Below, piece after piece: positions 1 through 6,097 of a DNA stretch of 64,000 nucleotides. The notes under the pieces were generated by a model. That model did not search any database, had not been told where the DNA came from, and worked only from the letters and a program-made list of their open reading frames with translations. Source of the DNA: Acidaminococcus timonensis (lineage in GTDB: Bacteria; Bacillota; Negativicutes; Acidaminococcales; Acidaminococcaceae); the NCBI RefSeq assembly GCF_900106585.1, contig NZ_FNWH01000006.1:992001-1056000 (forward strand), in the 5' to 3' direction. Every line of letters starts with the position of its first letter. The stretch's first letter is position 1. The position numbers were made by a program, and so were the translations under genes.

Positions 1-209
1 TCCTGGGCCGGCACTTCCTTGTAGGCCGCTTCGATTTCTTCCTTGCTTACGCGGAACGCATCCCGCACATAGCCGTCGAATTTCTCGCTGTATTTCTTCA
101 GGGCAGCATCCCCCTCGTTCACCACATCCTCGATGATGGCGGATACCGTGTTGCGCAGCTCCCGCCGGTCTTCCTTCGTCCGTTCCTTGCCTTCTTTGAT
201 GTATTTCAT
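1..209 (-). CDS. hisD: Histidinol dehydrogenase, N-terminal part (cut by window edge)
   Basis: The first 69 codons of a gene that continues past the left edge. The peptide begins MKYIKEGKERTKEDRREL and contains VVNEGDAALKKYSEKFDG followed by VSKEEIEAAYKEVP. This matches the N-terminal helix region of histidinol dehydrogenase, where a run of the type GDxALxxYTxxFDG is typical. The enzyme oxidises histidinol to histidine in two NAD-dependent steps, or acts on a related amino alcohol in paralogues. The start is the ATG at 209, preceded by GGGAG at a normal distance. Only the N-terminus is visible, so catalytic residues and the rest of the his operon cannot be checked; a HisD-like paralogue remains possible. 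Confidence 0.7.
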   Translation of the reverse strand, partial: MKYIKEGKERTKEDRRELRNTVSAIIEDVVNEGDAALKKYSEKFDGYVRDAFRVSKEEIEAAYKEVPAQ

Positions 210-234
210 TGGTATGTCTCCCTTCTCCTCTTCC

Positions 235-240
235 ATTATA
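235..240 (-). promoter_or_regulatory. -10 box (TATAAT) for the hisD-like gene
   Basis: A perfect TATAAT on the minus strand lies 26 bp before the hisD-like start. A TTGCGT 16 bp upstream could be the -35 element. The sequence is seen directly; promoter function is inferred. Confidence 0.45.
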
Positions 241-375
241 AAGGACTGGCGCCCAAACGCAAGGGCCAACCCCCAAATCCTGTTTCCAGGGGTGTTTTCA
301 GATCATGGCTAGAGTATATCCGTTCCAGTACACTCCACGTCAACCCCACTTTTCTGGGGTAAAGTGCAAAAAATG

Positions 376-405
376 TTGAGCAGACTCAAACTTTTAGGGT
401 ATAAT
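376..405 (+). promoter_or_regulatory. Plus-strand sigma70-type promoter reading into repeat array
   Basis: TTGAGC (376-381), an 18-bp spacer and TATAAT (400-405) form a plausible promoter directed into the repeat array that follows. The nearest downstream gene on this strand starts at 1294, so a transcript would carry about 880 nt of hairpin-rich leader or be a non-coding RNA. Confidence 0.4.
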
Positions 406-418
406 AAAGCATCCGGAC

Positions 419-1260
419 ACAAGTCTTTGTCCTTCCCGCGTCTTTTGTCCTTCCCGCGACGGCTGTGACGAACAGGAACAGCCTGGTTCCGGGGGAAAGG
501 GCGTCTTTTGTCCTTCCCTGAAAGGGAAGGGGGACCGTTGCGCATCAGCGCAATGGTGGATAGGTTCTTACACCGACCGTACGACTCTTTACTACCATTC
601 TGCTGGATAGGTTCAAACACCGTTTCTAATTTTACATTGGGTGTGCTAACCCCCTACCCGCAAGCGGGCCCTTTCCCCCTTTCAAGGGGACACAAATCTT
701 TGTCCTTCCCTGAAAGGGAAGGGGGACCGTTGCGCATCAGCGCAATGGTGGATAGGTTCTTACACCGGCCCTGCGAGTAACACCGTCTGCTGCCGGTTGT
801 CCGGTGTGCTAACCCCCTACCCGCTGAAGCGGGTCCTTTCCCCCTTTCAGGGGGACACAACGCTTTTCCCCTTTTCCACAGGACTGGGAGACTCCTCCTC
901 GTCGTCTCCGTCGCGGGGGACACAAATCTTTTGTCCTTCCCTGAAAGAGAAGGGGACCGTTGCGCATCAGCGCAATGGTGGATAGGTTTTTACACCGACC
1001 GTACGACTCTTTACTACCATTCTGCTGGATAGGTTCAAACACCGTTTCTAAATTTACATTGGGTGTACTAACCCCCTACCCGCAAGCGGGCCCTTTCCCC
1101 CTTTCAGGGGGACACAACGCTTTCCCCCTTTTCCACAGGACTGGGAGACTCCTTCTCGTCTCCGTCGCGGGGGACACAACGCTTTGTCCTTCCCTGGAAG
1201 GGAAGGGGGACCGTTGCGCATCAGCGCAATGGTGGATAGGTTTTTACACCAACCTTGCGA
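419..1260. repeat. Family A hairpin repeat array (about four units)
   Basis: A tandem array of the family A repeat. Recognisable modules are ACCCGCAAGCGGGCC followed by CCCCCTTTCAGGGGG, the palindrome CCTTCCCTGAAAGGGAAGG, and a hairpin TTGCGCATCAGCGCAA. A third module with an imperfect palindrome around CTCCTCGTCGTCTCC and CGACGGCTGTGACGA is also present. The stretch contains short open frames on both strands, but they are built of repeat units and lack ribosome sites, so I see no gene here. Confidence 0.85.
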
Positions 1261-1293
1261 ATTACCCACAATATCACCAGAAAGGAAACCATC

Positions 1294-2529
1294 ATGAAAA
1301 TCGGACAGGTAGGCAAAAAATACGGGATCTCCCGGGATCATCTCTATTACTACATCAACTATGGGCTGCTGGTGCCCCCCAAATCCGGCAAACAGTACAT
1401 TTTCGACCCGGCCACCCTCCACGACCTGGATACCATCCTGGCCCTGCAGCAGCTGGGCTTCACCCTGGCAGAGATCCACCACATCCTGTCCCTGTACCGG
1501 ATCACCGACGGAGAAAACGACGACATCCGGGAAGAACTGCTGCAGCTGTACCAGCATCAGAAAGAGAAATGCCAGCAGGAACTGGCCAAACTCCATGACC
1601 AGGTGGAAGGCCTGAACCAGAAGATCCGGGAACTGACCGCCCGGCAGAAAGGCCCCGCCCGGAAAGTGGGCGTGCCCCTGTCCATGCTGGGGCTGCTCGC
1701 CTGTCCCCGCTGCCACAAAGCCCTGGCCCTTTCCCAGGTGGCCATGGACACCCGGTACATCTACCAGGCCCAGCTGGCTTGTCCCTGCGGCTATCAGGCC
1801 CACATCCACGACGGCATCCTGATGACCGAAAACCGCTACACCGACAACGACGATACCCCCGACGTACACCGGCTCATGTACAAGGACCTGCCAGCCGGCA
1901 TGATCAGCCTGTTCCAGCAGGCCTGCAACTTCATGAACCGGCAGCTGGACGGGATGGACCTTTCCGGCAGCGTGGTACTGGAAACCTATGTGAACGCCTG
2001 GTTCTTCCTGTACACCCAGCAGAGCCACTTCCCCGAAAACGGGCAGTACATCATCGTGGACAAGTACCCGGAGACTCTCTCCATGTACAAAAAGCTCATG
2101 GAACAGGAGGGCCATCCCCTCGACGTCCTGTACATCGCCGACAGCACCCTGCAGCTGCCCCTGGTGCCAGGCTGCGTGGACCTCAACATCGACTTCTTCG
2201 CCGCCAACGAGCACAACTTCTACCGGCCCACCTTTTTCTACGAAGAACTGCTTCCCCTTCTCCGGAAGAACGCCCGGATCCTGGGCACCTACTTCTACTT
2301 CGACGGAGGCCGAAAATCCATGGAAACCCTGCTGGCCACCTACCCCAAGGCCAGTCCCCACAACTTCTCCCTGCCCTGGTTCAGACGCAGCCTGGAAAAA
2401 TGGGGGTTCACCCTGGAACAGGCAGAAAACGACGGCCCCAGCCTGGATTCCGGCAACAACATCGGCTTCGGCTTCCACCAGAAAGGCGAAAAGCTGTTCC
2501 TGTACCCCTACGCCGGGCGGAGGGTGTAA
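1294..2529 (+). CDS. MerR-type regulator fused to zinc-ribbon and methyltransferase-like domain
   Basis: A 411-residue protein. Residues 1-70 form a MerR winged helix (MKIGQVGKKYGISRDHLYYY, then a wing and FTLAEIHHILSLY). Residues 80-125 are a coiled coil (KEKCQQELAKLHDQVEGLNQ), the usual MerR dimerisation helix. After a linker comes a CPRCHK...CPCG zinc ribbon and a roughly 230-residue alpha/beta domain. That order, zinc ribbon then Rossmann-like domain, resembles RlmA-type methyltransferases, but I do not see a clear glycine-rich SAM motif. The C-terminal part may therefore sense a ligand instead of methylating. I chose the ATG at 1294, behind AGAAAGGAAACC, over an upstream start inside the repeat. 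No target gene is evident. The DNA-binding role is secure from the fold; the effector is unknown. Confidence 0.7.
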   Translation: MKIGQVGKKYGISRDHLYYYINYGLLVPPKSGKQYIFDPATLHDLDTILALQQLGFTLAEIHHILSLYRITDGENDDIREELLQLYQHQKEKCQQELAKLHDQVEGLNQKIRELTARQKGPARKVGVPLSMLGLLACPRCHKALALSQVAMDTRYIYQAQLACPCGYQAHIHDGILMTENRYTDNDDTPDVHRLMYKDLPAGMISLFQQACNFMNRQLDGMDLSGSVVLETYVNAWFFLYTQQSHFPENGQYIIVDKYPETLSMYKKLMEQEGHPLDVLYIADSTLQLPLVPGCVDLNIDFFAANEHNFYRPTFFYEELLPLLRKNARILGTYFYFDGGRKSMETLLATYPKASPHNFSLPWFRRSLEKWGFTLEQAENDGPSLDSGNNIGFGFHQKGEKLFLYPYAGRRV

Positions 2530-2541
2530 CCGGAACCCTTC

Positions 2542-3738
2542 TTACTGTTCCTTTTCCTCCGCGGCCAGCCGATCCCTGAATTCCTCTTTGATGGCTTTCA
2601 GTTCCTCCGGGCATTCCGCCAGTTCCAGCAGGGTATCGGCCAGGATCTTGGCTCCGAACACCACTGCCTCATGGGCCTCTCTGCTCTTGCCGGCCGCAAT
2701 GAATTCCGGCGAATGGGAGCTGGTGCCGTCGGGCACAAAAGCCACCCGGATGCAGCTGCCGGGCACCCGGTGCATCACATTGGCAAAGTCCGTGGAACCG
2801 GTCTTTTGCCGGGGCGGCTGGCAGTTGGGCGCATGGAGGGCCTGCGCATGTTTCATCAGCAGGTCATTCAGGTGCAGGTTGGGGATCTTGTTGTCCAGCA
2901 CCTTGCCCAGTTCGATCTCTGCGGTGGTCTCCGTCATCATGGCCGCGCCATTGAAGATTTTTTCCAGCCGGGCCATCAGCTCATGGACGGCCTTCACCGT
3001 ATTGGCCCGCACCATCACCTGGGCGCTGGTCAGGCTGGGCACCACATTGGCAGCCGTACCGCCGGTTTCCGTAATGTTGTAGTGCAGCCGTACATCATCC
3101 GTCACGTGTTCCCGCAGGCATTCCATGCCGTGGAAGGCCAGGCACATGGCATCCAGACTGCTCCGGCCGGCCTCCGGTTTCAGGGCCGCATGGGCGGCTT
3201 TGCCATGGTAGGTCAGCTGGTATTCCGCATTGGCCAGGCATTTGATGTCCGTCTGGGTGGCCGGGCCCCCGTGCATCATCAGTGCTACATCCAGTTCCTC
3301 AAAGGTGCACCCTTCTTCGATCATGATGTATTTGCCGCAGATGTTCTCCTCCCCGGGGGTGCCATACACCGTCAGGGTAAAAGGCCTGTCCCCGGCCGCC
3401 TGCTGGATGGCCACCGCCGCCCCCAATACACCGGGGCCCTGCATCTGATGGCCACAGCCATGGCCCATGCCGGGCAGGGCATCATATTCGCACAGAAGAC
3501 CCAGGTTGGGTCCCCCTTCCCCGTTCTTCCACACTGCTTTGAAGGCCGTAGGCAGGCTGCCGATGCCTCTCGTCACCGTGAACCCGTGGGCTTCCAGGTA
3601 ATCGGTCAGCAGCTTGCTGGCAAACACTTCATGGGGTCCCAGTTCCGGATGGTCGAAAATGGCATCGCTCATGTTCCACAGTTCTTCCTTATGGGCATCC
3701 ACACAGGCATTGGCTTTTTTAATCTGTTCTTCCAACAT
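2542..3738 (-). CDS. M20-family amidohydrolase / metallopeptidase
   Basis: A 398-residue M20-family enzyme that would remove acyl groups from amino acids or cleave small peptides, using a metal centre in the cytoplasm. Visible landmarks are the first metal region GMGHGCGHQMQGPG (about residue 90), the acidic pair in YGTPGEENICG (about 130), the dimerisation (lid) domain in the middle, and the late GSTDFANVMHRVPG segment typical of the PM20D2/AbgB branch. The length fits the family. The start at 3738 is preceded by GGAGAGATAAA. It is monocistronic and converges with the MerR-type gene, whose stop lies 12 bp away. Exact substrate unknown; names such as N-acyl-L-amino acid amidohydrolase or AbgB-like are reasonable. 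Confidence 0.85.
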   Translation of the reverse strand: MLEEQIKKANACVDAHKEELWNMSDAIFDHPELGPHEVFASKLLTDYLEAHGFTVTRGIGSLPTAFKAVWKNGEGGPNLGLLCEYDALPGMGHGCGHQMQGPGVLGAAVAIQQAAGDRPFTLTVYGTPGEENICGKYIMIEEGCTFEELDVALMMHGGPATQTDIKCLANAEYQLTYHGKAAHAALKPEAGRSSLDAMCLAFHGMECLREHVTDDVRLHYNITETGGTAANVVPSLTSAQVMVRANTVKAVHELMARLEKIFNGAAMMTETTAEIELGKVLDNKIPNLHLNDLLMKHAQALHAPNCQPPRQKTGSTDFANVMHRVPGSCIRVAFVPDGTSSHSPEFIAAGKSREAHEAVVFGAKILADTLLELAECPEELKAIKEEFRDRLAAEEKEQ

Positions 3739-3774
3739 TTTATCTCTCCTCTGAAATTCTACGATTGATTATAA

Positions 3775-3845
3775 CCTGGTGGGCGGATCACCAATCCGCC
3801 CTTACACGTCTCTACTGATTCATGCCAGCGTCAGCTGGCCTCCAT
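3775..3845. repeat. Short palindromic intergenic repeat (family C)
   Basis: GGGCGGATCACCAATCCGCCC at 3781-3801 and a nearby GCCAGCGTCAGCTGGC hairpin. A close copy of the first is at about 27833-27857, and the second resembles GCCAGCTTACGCTGGC near 35014. They are dispersed, non-coding and palindromic. Confidence 0.55.
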
Positions 3846-3933
3846 TGTATCCCATGACAACGGAAAATGCCAATTTCATTCTCTGATCCATTGCTCTTGT
3901 CACAATTTTTTTCCATTTTCCTTCATTCGGCAA

Positions 3934-3963
3934 AAAAAAGAACGGGGCCGCAGCCCCGTTTTT
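3934..3963 (-). terminator. Intrinsic terminator of etfBA
   Basis: A stem ACGGGGC / GCCCCGT with loop CGCA is followed on the minus strand by a run of eight T, immediately after the etfA stop codon. Confidence 0.85.
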
Positions 3964-4958
3964 CAGTTCTTCTTCAGCAGCTTTTCCAGTTCCGGCATCA
4001 CGTCGAACAGATCCCCAACCAGTCCGTAATGGGCGAACTGGAAAATGGGGGCATCCGGGTCTTTGTTCACGGCCACGATGCATTCCACATCCTGGATGCC
4101 CAGTTTGTGCTGGATGGCACCGGAGATGCCCAGGGCGAGGTAGACTCTGGGAGCGATTTTTTTGCCGGTAACCCCCACCTGCCAGTCGTAGGGGGCCCAG
4201 CCGGCGTCCACCAGAGGTTTGGAAACCCCGAACCCGGCTCCGATCCGTTTGGCGAAGGCCCGGACTTCCTCCATGCCTTCCTGGTTGGCCACGCCCCGGC
4301 CGGCACCGACCACAATGTCCGCAGTCATCAGATCCAGGTTCCCTTCCACTTTGGCCAGGGGCACGAACCCGGCCACCTTCACCAGGGGAGATGCATCCCC
4401 CAGGTCCACGGTGAGCTTCTTCACTTCTCCCTGCCGACCGGGATCCGCCGGGGTTCCGTGGAAGATCTTGTCGCTGATGGTGGCCAGCTGGGGCCGGGTG
4501 GTGGTCTGGATCTTCACGAACAGCTTGCCCGTATAGGCCGGGCGGATCCAGGTCAGGGTATCGTCCTCCCCTTCGTACCGCACATCGATGCTGTCGGCTA
4601 CCAGTCCCACTTCCATCTGTGCCGAAAGCCGGCCGCCCACTTCCCGGCCTTCCGGAGAGCCGCCGATCAGGAGCGCTCCGGGCTGCAGCTGCCCTACGGC
4701 CTGGGCCAGGGCCCGGGTGTACAGGGCCCCGTCAAAAGCTGCCAGCCGGCTGTCTTCCACCAGAGCCACCCCGTCGGCCCCGTAAGCAATGGCTTCCCTG
4801 GCGGGTGCCGCCCCGTCTGCGGTCAGCAGGAACCCGATCACGGGCAATCCCTTCCCATCCGCCAGCTGCCGGGCCTTGCCCAGCAGTTCAATGGTCAGAG
4901 GGCTCAAGCCATTTTCCCGCTGTTCCAGATATACGCCGATTCCTTTATTCCAGTCCAT
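3963..4958 (-). CDS. etfA: Electron transfer flavoprotein, alpha subunit
   Basis: A 331-residue EtfA. The C-terminal half has the FAD-binding signature: [17 protein letters not shown] at about residue 215, then [39 protein letters not shown] and [23 protein letters not shown]. With EtfB it shuttles electrons from acyl-CoA dehydrogenases to a membrane acceptor or, in some anaerobes, bifurcates electrons. The start at 4958 follows AAGGAGGGACACAACC, and the gene begins 14 bp after the etfB stop, so they form an operon. No acyl-CoA dehydrogenase lies beside it here, so its physiological partner is not shown. Confidence 0.95.
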   Translation of the reverse strand: MDWNKGIGVYLEQRENGLSPLTIELLGKARQLADGKGLPVIGFLLTADGAAPAREAIAYGADGVALVEDSRLAAFDGALYTRALAQAVGQLQPGALLIGGSPEGREVGGRLSAQMEVGLVADSIDVRYEGEDDTLTWIRPAYTGKLFVKIQTTTRPQLATISDKIFHGTPADPGRQGEVKKLTVDLGDASPLVKVAGFVPLAKVEGNLDLMTADIVVGAGRGVANQEGMEEVRAFAKRIGAGFGVSKPLVDAGWAPYDWQVGVTGKKIAPRVYLALGISGAIQHKLGIQDVECIVAVNKDPDAPIFQFAHYGLVGDLFDVMPELEKLLKKN

Positions 4959-4972
4959 GGTTGTGTCCCTCC

Positions 4973-5758
4973 TTATACCAGATTCCGGGCGCGCAGTTCA
5001 CGCACCAGGTTGGCGGCCATTTCCACTGCGGTGCCGCCTGTGATTTTCTGCCCCACCGGTGCCGGTTCCGGCGGAAACAGCTCTGTGACCTTCGTGGCCG
5101 ACCCGGCTTTGCCCGCCTTTTCAGGGGCCAGCCCCAGGTCTTCCAGGCGCCACACATCGAAGACAGCCTTCTTGGCAGCCATCTTTCCCTTGATTTTGGG
5201 AGCCCGGGGCGTATTGCATTTTTCTGTAACAGAAACCACCGCCGGCAGCGGCACATTCAGGGTTTCCCTGCCCCCACGGTTGTCCCGTACACCGGTGAGC
5301 ACATTGTCGTTCAGGTCCACTTCATCGGCATAGGAAAGCAGGTTCATATGCAACAGCTGGGCAATGGCCGGCGGGATTTGGCCGGTATCGCCGTCGCTGG
5401 AACGCTTGCCCGTAAATACCAGATCCACGTCCCCCAGTTTGGCAATGGCTGCCGCCAGGATCCGTCCCGTAGCCAGGGTGTCCGACCCTGCCATCCGTTC
5501 GTCCGAAGCCAGGATGCCCCGGTCAGCCCCCATGGCGATGCCTTCCCGGAGGATTTCCCCGGCCAGGGCGGTGCCCATGGTGATCAGGACCACTTCACCG
5601 CCGACCTGGTCCTTGACAGCCAGAGCCGCCTCAATGGCATGGACGTCCACAGGGTTCAGCTGCGAGGGAGCCCCCACCCGCACCAGGTTATGATCAGCCG
5701 GGCTGATTTCAATGTCAGAAACCGCCGGTACCTGTTTTACCAATACAACCGTCTTCAT
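4973..5758 (-). CDS. etfB: Electron transfer flavoprotein, beta subunit
   Basis: A 261-residue EtfB. It starts MKTVVLVKQVPAVSDIEI and carries the conserved NPVDVHAIEAAL, VVLITMGTALA, SDTLATGRILAAA and the SSDGDTGQIPPAIAQLL segment near the nucleotide-binding region. It forms the heterodimer with EtfA. I place the start at 5758 because AAAGGAGGG lies just upstream and this peptide begin is canonical; a longer frame upstream runs through the promoter. A strong TATAAT promoter precedes it. The sequence differs from the glutaconate-pathway EtfB that I recall from Acidaminococcus, so it may be a paralogous ETF (inference). Confidence 0.95.
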   Translation of the reverse strand: MKTVVLVKQVPAVSDIEISPADHNLVRVGAPSQLNPVDVHAIEAALAVKDQVGGEVVLITMGTALAGEILREGIAMGADRGILASDERMAGSDTLATGRILAAAIAKLGDVDLVFTGKRSSDGDTGQIPPAIAQLLHMNLLSYADEVDLNDNVLTGVRDNRGGRETLNVPLPAVVSVTEKCNTPRAPKIKGKMAAKKAVFDVWRLEDLGLAPEKAGKAGSATKVTELFPPEPAPVGQKITGGTAVEMAANLVRELRARNLV

Positions 5759-5801
5759 ACTATGCCCTCCTTTATGATATGGTCTTTTGTTTCCTGGAAT
5801 C

Positions 5802-5830
5802 ATTATACTATCAATTCTGAATTTTAGCAA
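5802..5830 (-). promoter_or_regulatory. Promoter of etfBA
   Basis: On the minus strand, TTGCTA (5830-5825), a 17-bp spacer and TATAAT (5807-5802), about 44 bp before the etfB start. Confidence 0.75.
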
Positions 5831-5876
5831 TAGAGAATTATTATTGATTAGAAATTAAAAAAGGGATTCTGCACCA

Positions 5877-5914
5877 TCAAAAAGGACCTGCCCCACCCGG
5901 GACAGTTCCTTTTC
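5877..5914 (-). terminator. Terminator after the Zorya operon / nuclease remnant
   Basis: Read on the minus strand, AAAAGGAACTGTCCC and a near-complementary TGGGGCAGGTCCTTTTT form a long stem ending in T residues, just past the remnant's stop codon. Confidence 0.65.
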
Positions 5915-6097
5915 TTATAATACCCCATTCAATTTACCCAGTTCCCGGATCTGCTCCACCGATACTTTCGTGATGCGGGCAATGGTCTCCATGGGGATCT
6001 TTTCCCGCAGCATGCCGAGGATGTTGCTGTTGCGTTCCTGCTGGATGCCTTCGTTACGGCCTTTGTTACGGCCGTACTTTACCTTCTCTGTTGCTTT
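5915..6097 (-). pseudogene. C-terminal remnant of an Rpn/YhgA-like transposase-nuclease
   Basis: Directly after the zorD stop, an open stretch on the minus strand encodes KATEKVKYGRNKGRNEGIQQ, then RNSNILGMLREKIPMETIAR and ITKVSVEQIRELGKLNGVL before TAA. The pattern of GRNEG repeats followed by a short helix with IAxITxxSxEQIxEL is the typical tail of Rpn-family PD-(D/E)XK recombination-promoting nucleases. No start codon or nuclease domain is present, so it is a decayed 3' end. It probably marks the left junction of the defence island. Confidence 0.6.

Noticed and set aside
508-1042. Small proteins encoded in the first repeat array
   Set aside because: They are translations of the repeat unit, seen again in other arrays, with no ribosome sites.
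1054-2478. A 474-residue minus-strand frame over the MerR-type gene
   Set aside because: Antisense shadow: its N-terminal end lies in the gene and its C-terminal end in family A repeats.
4619-5827. A 402-residue plus-strand frame over etfBA
   Set aside because: Antisense to two clearly recognised genes.
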